DNA of 64,000 nucleotides from NCBI GenBank assembly GCA_964559435.1, contig CAZLHI010000013.1:1-64000 (forward strand), written 5' to 3'. The notes beneath the pieces were generated by a model that searched no databases, was not told the DNA's origin, and was given only the letters and a program-made list of their open reading frames with translations. Shown here one piece after another: positions 42,096 to 50,923 of this stretch. The translations under genes and the position numbers were made by a program. Position 1 is the stretch's first letter. Each line of letters starts with the position of its first letter. This stretch comes from Hebobacterum sp964559435 (GTDB lineage Bacteria; Armatimonadota; Hebobacteria; Hebobacterales; Hebobacteraceae).

Positions 42096-43076
42096 TTAAC
42101 CGAGGGAATCCCTACGTGGAGGATCTAACGATCTACGCTTCTTGCCTAGCCCACGACCTTGCGATGTCTCCATCCCGAACTGCTGAAGGCGTACTGCGCA
42201 ATCCACGACAAAGTCGACACACGCGTTGCACTCCGATAGAGAAGGAAGCTCGTCCCAAGCCCACCGGTGCAAGACATGCCCGCCGAATGTCCAATCGACA
42301 TGCGGAGTCAAGCGCCGGAACCTGACATAGCGCCGGTAGTCGATGCCAAGCGCTAACACTCTTACCGCTTCGCCGAGACGCGGCAGTGCCCGCGCAACCT
42401 CGTCGAAGACGCCAGCTACCGCGCGGAGGAACTCACGGGTGTTGTGGTCTCCGGCCAGGTTTAGCCCGCTCCTCGGGCTGAGACGATGCGCGTCTGCGAA
42501 GCGGAATGGTGAATCCCCGAATCTGTCTGCCCCCTTGGCCTCGTAGTCACGGAGCAGATTCGCGAAAGCCAGCGCCGTCTTGTCCAGTGCATCGATTCGG
42601 TCATCACGTCCGAGAGCCTCCTGTGCCTCCTTGAGCAATGCCCGGGCTGACTCGCATTCCACCATGTTGACCAGGCTGATTGAGTCGTAATCAATGCCGA
42701 ATACGAGAGGGCAGTTCTCCTGGAAGAAGGCTGCGGTCGTCTCCCGGTAGGACTCGAGATCAATGGCCGATGGCAGGGTCCCGTGGTGCTTGAGCGCTAC
42801 CCGGGCTTTGTTCAGGCGAGACATGGCTTGCCTCTGTGTGAGTTTCGACTCGCCAAGCTCAGGGCCGAGCAACTCCCAGTACTGCACAAACCTCGTGCTC
42901 GCGTCCGTCTTCACATTCAGATACTCGCAGCCGAGCTGGAAGAAGAACTCCACCGAGTCGTGAAAGGTCAAGAGTGCCGCAGCACACTGCGGCTCGGGCT
43001 GGCGTGACTGGTCAACCGCAACGCCGTGCATATACTTCACGAAGGCGAGTCGGCGCAACATCGGCTCATTGAGCAT
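42096..43076 (-). CDS. Unrecognised protein carried between inverted repeats
   Basis: A 326-residue soluble, mostly helical protein that I do not recognise. ATG 43076 has GGAG seven to ten nt upstream. Features: an N-terminal helical region (LTFHDSVEFFFQLGCEYLNV), then LTQRQAMSRLNKARVALKHHG, where RVALKH fits the loose R-x4-H pattern of HEPN nucleases, and a C-terminal VRFRRLTPHVDWTFGGHVLH segment. HEPN membership is only a suggestion. It is not a transposase or integrase by eye. Its base composition looks lower in GC than the etf genes around it, consistent with transfer. Confidence 0.6.
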   Translation of the reverse strand: MLNEPMLRRLAFVKYMHGVAVDQSRQPEPQCAAALLTFHDSVEFFFQLGCEYLNVKTDASTRFVQYWELLGPELGESKLTQRQAMSRLNKARVALKHHGTLPSAIDLESYRETTAAFFQENCPLVFGIDYDSISLVNMVECESARALLKEAQEALGRDDRIDALDKTALAFANLLRDYEAKGADRFGDSPFRFADAHRLSPRSGLNLAGDHNTREFLRAVAGVFDEVARALPRLGEAVRVLALGIDYRRYVRFRRLTPHVDWTFGGHVLHRWAWDELPSLSECNACVDFVVDCAVRLQQFGMETSQGRGLGKKRRSLDPPRRDSLG

Positions 43077-43122
43077 TCGCCATCTCCGTCTTCCGCGCCG
43101 CCCTGCTCGCGAAGGGGACGGG

Positions 43123-43156
43123 GCCGGCGCGCAGGCAGAGACCTGCGCGCCCTACA
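43123..43156. repeat. Right 34-bp inverted repeat
   Basis: It ends ACCTGCGCGCCCTACA and is the exact reverse complement of 41921-41954. It starts only eight bp from the etfB stop codon, so it could also serve as an mRNA-end hairpin. Confidence 0.85.
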
Positions 43157-43164
43157 GTACGGTG

Positions 43165-43953
43165 CTAGCCGGCCGCGATGTCCATTTCTTTGATTGCTTG
43201 TGCGAGTTCCTCGGCGACCTCTTCGCTCGTGCCCTCGATCTTCTTTCCGCCCCCTCGCTTCTCCGGCGGCCACACTCTGATGACCTGGGTGGGGGAGCCG
43301 TCGAAGCCGGACTGCTTCGGGTCGGCCTCCAGATCGGCCAACGTCCAGGTCGCGATCTCGGCCCGCTTGGCCTTGAGCACATTGCGCATGCTCGGGTGGC
43401 GGGGATCGTTGACCTGCTTCACTACGGTGACAACGGCCGGAAGCCTGACCTCCAGCACCTCGAAGAAGTCGTCGAGCACGCGCTTGGCGCGGAGCTTGCC
43501 GTCTTCGACAGACAGCTCGATGGCGAAGGTCACCTGCGGAATGCCCAGCCGCTCGGCCAGCCCCGGCCCGACCTGGCCGGTGTCGCCGTCGATGGCCTGC
43601 TTGCCGCAGAGGATGAGATCGACCTCGCCGACCTTGCGGACCATCTGCGCGAGGCCGTAGGAGGTGGCGAGGGTGTCGCTGCCGCGGGAAGCCGGGTCGC
43701 TCAGCAGGATCGCCTCGTCCGCGCCCATCGCCATCGCCTGGCGAAGGGCCTCCTCGGCCTGCGGCGGGCCCATGGTGATGACGGTGACGGTGCCGCCGTG
43801 GGCTTCGCGCAATTGAAGCGCGGCCTCCAGCGCGTTCTCGTCCACGGGGTTGATGACGCTCTTCATGCCCTCGCGAATGAGGGCGTTGGTCTCGGGATCG
43901 ACGCGGACCTCGGTGGTCTCGGGAACTTGCTTGATGCAGACGACGATGTTCAC
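43165..43953 (-). CDS. etfB: Electron transfer flavoprotein beta subunit
   Basis: A 262-residue partner of EtfA. It opens MNIVVCIKQVPETTEVRVDP, contains INPVDENALEAALQL and GKQAIDGDTGQVGPGLAERL, and the ETF beta signature VKQVNDPRHPSMRNVLKAKR. The DGDTGQVGP segment is the nucleotide-binding loop shared with bifurcating and non-bifurcating members. It follows the acyl-CoA dehydrogenase by 37 nt on one transcript. A repeat-bounded unit intervenes before etfA. Confidence 0.93.
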   Translation of the reverse strand: MNIVVCIKQVPETTEVRVDPETNALIREGMKSVINPVDENALEAALQLREAHGGTVTVITMGPPQAEEALRQAMAMGADEAILLSDPASRGSDTLATSYGLAQMVRKVGEVDLILCGKQAIDGDTGQVGPGLAERLGIPQVTFAIELSVEDGKLRAKRVLDDFFEVLEVRLPAVVTVVKQVNDPRHPSMRNVLKAKRAEIATWTLADLEADPKQSGFDGSPTQVIRVWPPEKRGGGKKIEGTSEEVAEELAQAIKEMDIAAG

Positions 43954-43990
43954 TGGCTCGACTCTCGCGGTGGTTGGTGTGCGGCCGGGG

Positions 43991-45139
43991 TCACTTGTTC
44001 AGCTCCCGAAGCACGTGGTTTGCGATAACCATGCGCTGGATTTCTGACGTGCCCTCGACGATTTCAAACAGCTTGGCCTCCCGCATGTATCGCTCGACGG
44101 GGAACTCCCTGGTGTAGCCGTAGCCGCCGAAGATCTGCACGGCCTTCGTCGTCGTGCGCATCGCCACCTCGGAGGCGTACAGCTTCGCCATCGCCGCTTC
44201 CTTCTCGAAGGGCTTGTTCTGGTCCTTGAGCCAGGCCGCCCGCCAGGTGAGCAGTCGTGCGCAGTCTACCTCGGTGGCCATGTCGGCCACCATGAACTGG
44301 ATGGCCTGGAAGCCCGATATCGGCTGGCCGAACTGCTCGCGCTGGTGGGTATAGGGCACGGCCGCCTCCAGCGCGGCGCGGGCGACGCCCACCGCGCCGG
44401 TGGCCATGCCGATGCGCCCGACGCCGAGGGTGCGCATGGCCACCAGGAAGCCGCCGCGCTCGCGCCCGAGCAGGTTCTCCTTGGGCACGCGGCAGTCGTT
44501 GAAGACGAGCTCCCGATTCGGCAGGGAGGGGAAGGCCATCTTCCTCTCGTCCTTGCCGAACTCGAAGCCCGGGGTCCCTTTCTCGACGATGAAGGCGGTC
44601 AGCCCGCGGGCGCCGCGAGAGGGGTCGGTGCTGGCGATGATGACGTAGATCCCGGCCTCGCCGCCGTTGGAGATGAAGATCTTGCTGCCGTTGAGGATAT
44701 AGTCGCTGCCGTCGCGCTCGGCCTTGGTGGCGACGGCGGCCGCGTCGGAGCCGGCGCCGGGCTCGGTGAGCCCGAAGGCCCCGATCTTCTCCCCGGTCGC
44801 GAGGGCAGTGAGGTGCTTCTGCTTCTGCTCGTCGCTGCCGAACATCATGATGGGAACGACGGCCAGCGCGTGCGCCCCGTAGACGGCGCCGGTGGTGGTG
44901 CAGGAGCGGGACAGCTCCTCGCCGACCGCGCTCCAGGTGAGGAAGTCCAGGCCGAGGCCGCCGTATTCCTCGGGAACGGGGATGCCCATGAGGTCCAACT
45001 CGGCCAGCTTCCTGACGTTGTCGGCGGGCCAAACCCCGGCCTCATCGGTCTCTTGCGCCTTGGGCGCCAGCTCTTCGTCGCAGAACTCCTTGACAGCTTC
45101 GACAATCGCGGTCTGGTCTTCGTTGAAGGTGAAATCCAT
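43991..45139 (-). CDS. Acyl-CoA dehydrogenase
   Basis: A 382-residue FAD enzyme. The start is ATG 45139 (MDFTFNEDQTAIVEAVKEF). FAD and substrate motifs are FGLTEPGAGSDAA, YILNGSKIFISNG and QIFGGYGYTREFPVERYMR. The catalytic base is probably the Glu in LFEIVEGTSEIQ, the position of short- and medium-chain enzymes. It oxidises acyl-CoA to enoyl-CoA and passes electrons to the EtfAB complex encoded downstream. First gene of the acd-etfB-(unit)-etfA operon, with a promoter at 45198-45226. Confidence 0.94.
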   Translation of the reverse strand: MDFTFNEDQTAIVEAVKEFCDEELAPKAQETDEAGVWPADNVRKLAELDLMGIPVPEEYGGLGLDFLTWSAVGEELSRSCTTTGAVYGAHALAVVPIMMFGSDEQKQKHLTALATGEKIGAFGLTEPGAGSDAAAVATKAERDGSDYILNGSKIFISNGGEAGIYVIIASTDPSRGARGLTAFIVEKGTPGFEFGKDERKMAFPSLPNRELVFNDCRVPKENLLGRERGGFLVAMRTLGVGRIGMATGAVGVARAALEAAVPYTHQREQFGQPISGFQAIQFMVADMATEVDCARLLTWRAAWLKDQNKPFEKEAAMAKLYASEVAMRTTTKAVQIFGGYGYTREFPVERYMREAKLFEIVEGTSEIQRMVIANHVLRELNK

Positions 45140-45197
45140 GCGGTTGTCCGCCTCCCGGGGCCTACAGCAGGGCCGGCAGAAACCGGCCGCAGCGAAG

Positions 45198-45226
45198 ATG
45201 TTAACGGAAAGCTTGGGCTGAGTCAA
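45198..45226 (-). promoter_or_regulatory. Sigma-70-like promoter for the acd-etf operon
   Basis: On the minus strand TTGACT (45226-45221), a 17-bp spacer and TAACAT (45203-45198). The predicted start lies about 50 nt ahead of the acyl-CoA dehydrogenase ATG. Confidence 0.5.
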
Positions 45227-45331
45227 CGCGGCCCGGCCGCTCGCCGGCTATCACTCGTCGGATACGTTCCAGCGACCCTTCCACACGACTCTCCTCATGT
45301 CGATGGGCTGGGCGGGCGGCCCCTCAGGGGT

Positions 45332-47248
45332 CTAGTTCGTCTCGCTCTCGCCAAGGATCGAGTGGAGCTTCTCGCCGAGCTGGAGGCGGGCCTTGTCCCA
45401 CAGCTCTGGATCGTTGCGCCAGATCTCGGTATTCTCGATGGAGGCCTCGCCGAAGGGCGTCGTGTGGATGATCGAATCCACGGCCTCGTCGGAATCCGCC
45501 TCGCGCCCGGCTTCGCGGAGCAGCCAGAAGTACTCGTAGTCCTGAAGGCCGCGCCGGTGGGCCTTGAGCCTGATGCTGGGGATGGGATCGGGGGAGCCGA
45601 CGACATCGCCGCGGTAGATGAGCAAGCCCGACCCGTTGTATTCGACATGCTCGGTGATCCAGTTGAGCGGCTCCGTCCAGGCGCGGTCGGCGGCCCACTC
45701 GAACTCCCACTGGCAGTAGCCGCAGCGGTGCTTCCAGGCGGCCCAGGCAAGGCCGCGACACGTGAGCAGGTCGAGGTCGAGGAAGGTGTTGGAGCCACAG
45801 GCCGAGTTCTCGCGCCGCTCGTAGATCATAGGACCGTAGAACCACGACTCGACGCCCTTCTCTCGAAAGTGGGCGATCTTGTCGGCATCGAAGGCGACGG
45901 TGTGGCAGATGACGAGGTCCACGTAGGGATGGAGCTTCTCCATCGCCTCCCAGGAATAGCCGCCGTCGATGCGGTGCTTGAACCAGTCCTTCCCCAGGCC
46001 GCGCCGGAGGAGGTCGGCGTAGTAGATCATCTGCTGGTAGGCCTCCTCGTAGTAGGCCTCGTCCAGGCCCTCGAGGAAGACGATCTTCTCCACGCGGCGC
46101 CGGTGCGGGTCGGCCTCGAAGTGCTCTTTGAGCTGGCGCTCGGTCTCCACCCACACCGCCTCGAATTCTTCTGTCGGGCCGCCTTCGGGCACCGCCATGG
46201 GCCAGGCATTCCGGCGGGCCGGCTTCTTGCCACAGTCGAAGGGGAGGATGATGTGGTCAATCGGCAGGCCCACGCCGGGCCCCCAGTATCCGGCGGCCTC
46301 GGTGTAGGCCGAGCCGTCGAGGTACCTCATGAGGCGGGCATCGTAAGCCGACCAGTCAATCTGCACCTTGGTGCCGTCAACCTTCAGGTCGGGGCGGTGG
46401 TAGACGATGCCCGGCTGGAACCCGTGGCGGCGGGCCATCTGGAAGTAGCGGAGCTCGAGATCGGGGTCCATGTGCTGGATCGAGTTGTTATAGATGTCGC
46501 CGCGGCAGTGTATCTCGTCTGGCAGCGCGAAGTCCCAGACCTCGAGCTCGACCTGAAGCTCGCGCTCTCCGCCGGGCCAGGACACGGAAAGAGTGCCCCG
46601 ATAGGTGCCGGGCGGGGCCTCAGCTCGGTTCCGCGGCACGTAGATGTCGATCCACACGGTCTGGAATCGGTGAGACTCGCCTATCGCGTTCTTCTCATCA
46701 GGCAAGTCCAAGCGCAGCGGCTCGCCGGCCGGCGCGGGCAGCAGCGCATCGGGGTACCAGCCGGGTCCTAGCGATGTTTTCTCGTATCCTGTCGAGGGCT
46801 GCCGCACCCGCACATGCCAGGCCTTGAACAGCGCCACATTGCGGCCGGCGATCTCCGCGCCGGTCGGGCCGACGAGGCGCTCGAATCGCACTTCGACCCC
46901 ACGCACCGGCTGCTTCGCCCCGACGATCACCTGAAAGGAGACGAACTCGTTGCGGGCCGAGTGAAGCGTGACTCGGTTTTCGGACGCGTCCCACACGGCA
47001 TTCCTCTCTCGGTACTCGCCAGACGGGTAGTCCGCGTGGATGTCCGGCCGCTCCTCTATCAGGCGTCCGGTTTCCGGGTTGACGCGAACACCGTCGCCGA
47101 TTGCCCACACGTCGATACTGCCACGGCTCATCTTGTCGCCTCCTCTTGGCGCTTGTCTTTGCGTTGGCACCATCGTCAACGCGACGAGGGTGGCTGCGAG
47201 CACGCCGGCCGGCACGGTACCTGCTAGTCTCACGGCGCCTGTCGACAC
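45332..47248 (-). CDS. Secreted DUF4091 glycoside-hydrolase-like protein
   Basis: A 638-residue protein starting at GTG 47248, six nt behind GAGGAG. The first 35 residues form a signal peptide (LAGTVPAGVLAATLVALTMV). A beta-sandwich region (about 70-240) precedes a barrel-like region with GDIYNNSIQHMDPDLELRYF and HIILPFDCGKK, then FLEGLDEAYYEEAY. The C-terminal DUF4091 part reads YCQWEFEWAADRAWTEPLNW and LQDYEYFWLLREAG. DUF4091 proteins act on glycans in a few studied cases. Exported. Single gene; no partner evident. Confidence 0.8.
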   Translation of the reverse strand: MSTGAVRLAGTVPAGVLAATLVALTMVPTQRQAPRGGDKMSRGSIDVWAIGDGVRVNPETGRLIEERPDIHADYPSGEYRERNAVWDASENRVTLHSARNEFVSFQVIVGAKQPVRGVEVRFERLVGPTGAEIAGRNVALFKAWHVRVRQPSTGYEKTSLGPGWYPDALLPAPAGEPLRLDLPDEKNAIGESHRFQTVWIDIYVPRNRAEAPPGTYRGTLSVSWPGGERELQVELEVWDFALPDEIHCRGDIYNNSIQHMDPDLELRYFQMARRHGFQPGIVYHRPDLKVDGTKVQIDWSAYDARLMRYLDGSAYTEAAGYWGPGVGLPIDHIILPFDCGKKPARRNAWPMAVPEGGPTEEFEAVWVETERQLKEHFEADPHRRRVEKIVFLEGLDEAYYEEAYQQMIYYADLLRRGLGKDWFKHRIDGGYSWEAMEKLHPYVDLVICHTVAFDADKIAHFREKGVESWFYGPMIYERRENSACGSNTFLDLDLLTCRGLAWAAWKHRCGYCQWEFEWAADRAWTEPLNWITEHVEYNGSGLLIYRGDVVGSPDPIPSIRLKAHRRGLQDYEYFWLLREAGREADSDEAVDSIIHTTPFGEASIENTEIWRNDPELWDKARLQLGEKLHSILGESETN

Positions 47249-47434
47249 GCGGTTCTCCTCGTGGGGCCGAAGCGGGGACCCTCTCCAGGCGGTGATCCGG
47301 CGGCAGACAGCTGGTGCTGCTCGAGGCGGTCGGAGCGCCACCGGAGACTCTGTTTCGGCGTGCGCCGTCCGGATACCTTACGCGTCACAACACGCCGGTG
47401 CGCGGTGAAGACAGCGGGGTAGGCGCGCCGGGGG

Positions 47435-48172
47435 TCAGCTTGCGGGAAGGACAGTGGGGAGGCGGACGATCTTGGTGGGGGTGTCTGCGGGACGGCGAGG
47501 GGCCGGACGGCCCATGGCCGTCAGCAGGTTGCCGTCGGCGTGGGCGAGCGCGTCCAGACGGCGGAGCGCCTCTTCAACGCTCTCGCGTGTGAGCTGGCAG
47601 CACTCGCCGTGGCCCGGGTAGATGTACTTGACGGGCAGGCGCGCCAGACGCTGAAGAGACGACCGGTAGTCACTGACGCACGAACCCCAATGCACGTCCA
47701 TCCACCCGATGGTGCCATCACACCTGATGAGGTCCCCGACGAAGAGACTATCGCTGAGCTGCCACAGGACCGTGTCGGGGGTATGCCCCGGCATGTGGTG
47801 GACCTGGAAGGACAGCTCGCCGATCTCGACGGTGTCTCCCTCGTCCACCGTGTAATCGACCATGCTGCCCTCGAGGGGTGTGTAGGCCGGGCAGTAACGA
47901 AGCTGCTCGGCGGCGAGCCGGTGGGCGACGACGCGGGGAGATCGCTCGGCGCGGAGCCGAGGAACGGCTCCCGCGTGGTCGTCGTGGCAGTGAGTGATGA
48001 AGAGGGCCGCGACGGTGCTGAGACCGATGCCGTCGGCCTCGAGTTGGTCGAGCTTGGCCGCAAGTCCCGCCTCGCCCCCGACATCGACCAGGGCGTGCGC
48101 GCCGCCGCAGTCGAGTGCGTAGATCACCTCGTTGCGCGACTCTGCGCGGTAGATTCCGGGTGCCACTTCCAC
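47435..48172 (-). CDS. MBL-fold metallo-hydrolase (glyoxalase II-like)
   Basis: A 245-residue protein. I start it at GTG 48172 (VEVAPGIYRAESRNEV), which follows GAGGGGG; a longer version lacks support. The metal site reads THCHDDHAG (HxHxDH), then MPGHTPDTV, the metal-bridging Asp in SLFVGDLIRCD, and YPGHGE. The fold hydrolyses thioesters, lactones or phosphodiesters. Substrate unknown. Cytoplasmic. It stands alone between the DUF4091 gene and a 305-bp gap. Confidence 0.82.
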   Translation of the reverse strand: MEVAPGIYRAESRNEVIYALDCGGAHALVDVGGEAGLAAKLDQLEADGIGLSTVAALFITHCHDDHAGAVPRLRAERSPRVVAHRLAAEQLRYCPAYTPLEGSMVDYTVDEGDTVEIGELSFQVHHMPGHTPDTVLWQLSDSLFVGDLIRCDGTIGWMDVHWGSCVSDYRSSLQRLARLPVKYIYPGHGECCQLTRESVEEALRRLDALAHADGNLLTAMGRPAPRRPADTPTKIVRLPTVLPAS

Positions 48173-48477
48173 GGTCGCCGCCCCCTCGCATACACAAACT
48201 ATCAGTCGTTTCGACCTCGCAAGTCTCCCCCCTTCTGGCATTTGCCGGCAAAGACCGACCCCGAGCCGGCCTCTTCTTCCGCCGCAAGACCGCGCGGCGA
48301 CGCGCTACGTAATCGAGCAGACGGTAGGGCTGCCCGCGGGAGGCCGCCGTCGCACGATCTTCGCCGCCTTACGCGAAGCCTGGGACGAGCGGGGCGGCGG
48401 CTGGGGGCAGAGGAGCTGTCGAGGGAGCCGGCGGAGTGCTAAAGCCCCCTAGCTATCCGCGGCAGCTACCAGGGCCG
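48173..48477. other. 305-bp intergenic region
   Basis: It lies between two MBL-fold genes on the same strand. I see no open frame with a ribosome site, no RNA gene and no clear repeat; it presumably holds the promoter for the gene starting at 48172 and the transcript end of the next unit. Confidence 0.5.
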
Positions 48478-49134
48478 CTAGAGGGCAGGTTCGAGCACCA
48501 CGATCTCGGTCGGCTGGGGCAGCGTTTCTTTCGTGACCTCGACTTCGGAGCCATCGACGCGCCTCACGCGATCCTTGCCCGCGAGGAAGTCGTCCACCGG
48601 CCCGATGTCGAAGCCGACCTTGGGCGTGCGGTAGTGCATGGGTATTGCGATCCGCGGCCGCAGCCGGTTGACGATGGCGGTTGCGCCCTTCGCGTCGACG
48701 GTGAAGGTACCGCCAACCGGCACGAACAGCACATCGATGTGATAGAGGGCTGTTGCGTCCTCGGGGCTAAGGGCATGTCCTAGGTCGCCGAGATGACACA
48801 GGGCGATCCCGTCGGCCTCGATCACGCGCACGACATTGTCGCCGCGCTCGGCTCCGCGGCTCGTGTCGTGATGGGTGGTCAACGCACGAAACAGAATCCC
48901 GCCGTGCGGCGCCTCGCCCGCGCCCTTGATGACCTGCGGAGACCCGGGCACCATCCTCACGTAGTTGTGGTCGGCGTGATCGTGGCTGACGGTCACGAAG
49001 TCGGCCGGCTCGGTCAATGCGCCATACCCTATCGCGCCGCCGAACCCGCCCGGCTCATAGGGATCGGTTACGATCTTCTTCCCGTCGGAAGTTGTGATGA
49101 GAAAGGCAGCATGTCCCAGATACTTGATCTTCAT
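48478..49134 (-). CDS. MBL-fold metal-dependent hydrolase (UlaG/UPF0173-like)
   Basis: A 218-residue protein starting at ATG 49134, five nt behind GAGGAG, and overlapping the stop of the dehydrogenase gene as ATGA. MKIKYLGHAAFLITTSDGKK is the usual opening of UPF0173-type enzymes. The metal site is VTVSHDHADHNY, followed by LTTHHD and the late IAIPMHYRTP histidine. Substrates of this branch are unproven; UlaG opens ascorbate-6-phosphate lactone. Third gene of the folE2-mdh coupled operon. Confidence 0.85.
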   Translation of the reverse strand: MKIKYLGHAAFLITTSDGKKIVTDPYEPGGFGGAIGYGALTEPADFVTVSHDHADHNYVRMVPGSPQVIKGAGEAPHGGILFRALTTHHDTSRGAERGDNVVRVIEADGIALCHLGDLGHALSPEDATALYHIDVLFVPVGGTFTVDAKGATAIVNRLRPRIAIPMHYRTPKVGFDIGPVDDFLAGKDRVRRVDGSEVEVTKETLPQPTEIVVLEPAL

Positions 49135-50093
49135 GACTCTCCTCGAGTTCGCGCCGAAGATGGTCCCGCCCGGAGGCTTGCCAGAGTCTCGCGGAGAATT
49201 TCGGCGCTCCGGATTAACCCCCTGTGTTCTTCCTCTGACAGGTCTATGTGCACGTCCTCCAGCCAGCCGCTGCGCCCGACCCGGGTCGGGCGGCTCAGGG
49301 CCACCCCGTGGAACTGCTCCGACTCGGCGAGGGTAGATACCGGCAGCACGGCGCGTGAGTCGCCGAGGATCGCGGCCACGACCTCCCTGATCGCGAGGCC
49401 AACCGCGTATCCGGCCCCGCCCTTCAGGCGGAGGCACTCGGCGCCGGCAGTCCGAGCGGCCTCGAAGGCCTTCCGCGCGCCCTCCTCGGAGTATCCTGGA
49501 AGCTCCCAAATGGGCCGGCCATCGTAGCGAAGCTGCGAGAATACGGGGACCATCGAATCGCCGTGCTCGCCTATAATGAGGGCATCGATCAGCGATGGGT
49601 CGACGCAGAGCTGCTCGCCGAGCAGGGAGCGGAACCTGAGGGTGTCGAGGACAGTGCCGAGGCCGATCGCGCGCTTCGGCGGCCAGCCAAGCTCGGCGGC
49701 CGCGAGGAATGTCAGGACATCCACGGGGTTCGTCACGACGAGCAGGACTGCCTCCGGCGCGAGCTCGACTGCCTTGGCCGACCGCACGATCTCTCGCAAC
49801 AGTACGGCATTGCGCTCGACGAGCTCAAGCCGCGACTCGTCGGGCCTGCGCCTGAGGCCGGCCGTCACGACGACGACGTCGGAGCCGGCCATCGCGCTAT
49901 AGTCTCCTGCAGTAATGCGGGGACCGCCTGCAAAGGCGCGGCCGTGGCGGAGGTCGAGGGCCTCTCCGCGGGCGGCCTCGGCGGCGACATCGACGAGCAC
50001 GATCTCATCGCCGACGCTGCCGAGCTGGAGCGCAGAGGCGGCGTTCGATCCGACGCGGCCCGCCCCTCCGATGATGGCGATTTTGCCGTTCAC
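49131..50093 (-). CDS. mdh: Malate/lactate dehydrogenase family protein
   Basis: A 320-residue NAD enzyme starting at GTG 50093, whose first bases overlap the folE2 stop as GTGA. Motifs: IAIIGGAGRVGSNAA for NAD, VTAGLRRRPDESR for the substrate loop, VLLVVTNPVDVLTFL, and the catalytic His in IGEHGDSMVP. Arg at the residue that is Gln in lactate dehydrogenase favours malate, though the following Glu is lactate-type. It interconverts a 2-hydroxyacid and 2-oxoacid in the cytoplasm. It is the middle gene of the folE2-mdh-MBL operon. Confidence 0.82.
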   Translation of the reverse strand: MNGKIAIIGGAGRVGSNAASALQLGSVGDEIVLVDVAAEAARGEALDLRHGRAFAGGPRITAGDYSAMAGSDVVVVTAGLRRRPDESRLELVERNAVLLREIVRSAKAVELAPEAVLLVVTNPVDVLTFLAAAELGWPPKRAIGLGTVLDTLRFRSLLGEQLCVDPSLIDALIIGEHGDSMVPVFSQLRYDGRPIWELPGYSEEGARKAFEAARTAGAECLRLKGGAGYAVGLAIREVVAAILGDSRAVLPVSTLAESEQFHGVALSRPTRVGRSGWLEDVHIDLSEEEHRGLIRSAEILRETLASLRAGPSSARTRGES

Positions 50094-50923
50094 GGCGCAT
50101 CCTCTTCGCCGGCGGGCGAGGCCCCTGCCTTCGAGTCGGCCGGCAAACTCGATTCCTCGTGAAGCGCGTAGGCTGCGTGGTTGTGGATTGACTCCATGCT
50201 CTCGCACTCGACCTGGAACCAGGCGATTCGATCGTCGGCCCGCAAGATCGCGACGACGTCTCGCACGACGTCTTCAACGAACTTAGGGTTCTCGTATGCC
50301 GCCTCGGTGACGAACTTCTCGTCCTGGCGCTTCAGCAGAGGATAGATCTCTGCACTGCCCTGCTGCTCGAGTATAGTGACGAGGTCCTCGATCCAGACCA
50401 TTGCCTCCGGCCGAGTGCGTATCCGGGCCCGGATGATGGCCCGCTGGCTGTGCGCGCCGTGGCGTGAGATCTCTCTGCTGCAGGGGCAGAGGATGGTCAC
50501 GGGGACCTCGATACATGTGGTCAGGCGATACTCGTCGCCGTCCAGGGAGCCCTCGAACTTGCAGTCATAGTCGAGCGCGCTCTCGCTCTTGGTGGCAGGA
50601 GACTTCTTGTTCATGAAATACTTGAACGACACATCGACGCGGGCGTTCTCTGCCTCCAGTCGCTGGCAGGCCTCCCGCAGCATCTCCCCCACCTCGGGCT
50701 TGCTTATGGGCTTCTCCCGCCACCGGAAGAGGATGTCGAGGAAACGGCTCATGTGGGTGCCGCGGAACTGATGCGGGAGGGTTACTCCGAAGTCGATTCG
50801 GGCAAGCGCGCTGTCGAAGCCGCCCGCCTTCCGCCTGACCAGTATCGGCAGGTGCACCTCCCTCACCCCGACCCGCTGGACGGTGATCCCGCGGCTGTCG
50901 GGGCTGTCGGCCAGGTCTTTCAT
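50090..50923 (-). CDS. folE2: GTP cyclohydrolase I type 2 (FolE2)
   Basis: A 277-residue enzyme of the FolE2/MptA family. It has the conserved VPVTILCPCSREISRHGAHSQR segment with the metal Cys and substrate His, plus FDSALARIDFGVTLPHQFRG and YENPKFVEDVVRDV. It converts GTP to 7,8-dihydroneopterin triphosphate for folate or queuosine-type pterins and works with varied metals. The N-terminus (MKDLADSPDSRGITVQRVGV) matches the family. GTGA overlap with the dehydrogenase gene predicts coupled translation. The C-terminal 20 residues are a low-complexity tail. Confidence 0.92.
   Translation of the reverse strand: MKDLADSPDSRGITVQRVGVREVHLPILVRRKAGGFDSALARIDFGVTLPHQFRGTHMSRFLDILFRWREKPISKPEVGEMLREACQRLEAENARVDVSFKYFMNKKSPATKSESALDYDCKFEGSLDGDEYRLTTCIEVPVTILCPCSREISRHGAHSQRAIIRARIRTRPEAMVWIEDLVTILEQQGSAEIYPLLKRQDEKFVTEAAYENPKFVEDVVRDVVAILRADDRIAWFQVECESMESIHNHAAYALHEESSLPADSKAGASPAGEEDAP

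Larger units (their letters stand above)
41921..43156. mobile_element. Putative 1236-bp mobile unit bounded by perfect 34-bp inverted repeats
   Basis: 34-bp repeats at 41921-41954 and 43123-43156 are exact reverse complements and enclose one gene (42096-43076) on the etf strand. The unit separates etfB from etfA, which are normally adjacent. The gene region looks less GC-rich than the flanks. No transposase is encoded and I see no clear target duplication (flanks GTTC and GTAC). Alternative: two independent REP-type palindromes at gene ends. Confidence 0.45.

Noticed and set aside
44345..46771. An 808-residue plus-strand frame
   Set aside because: Antisense to the acyl-CoA dehydrogenase and DUF4091 genes; a high-GC shadow with no recognisable domain.
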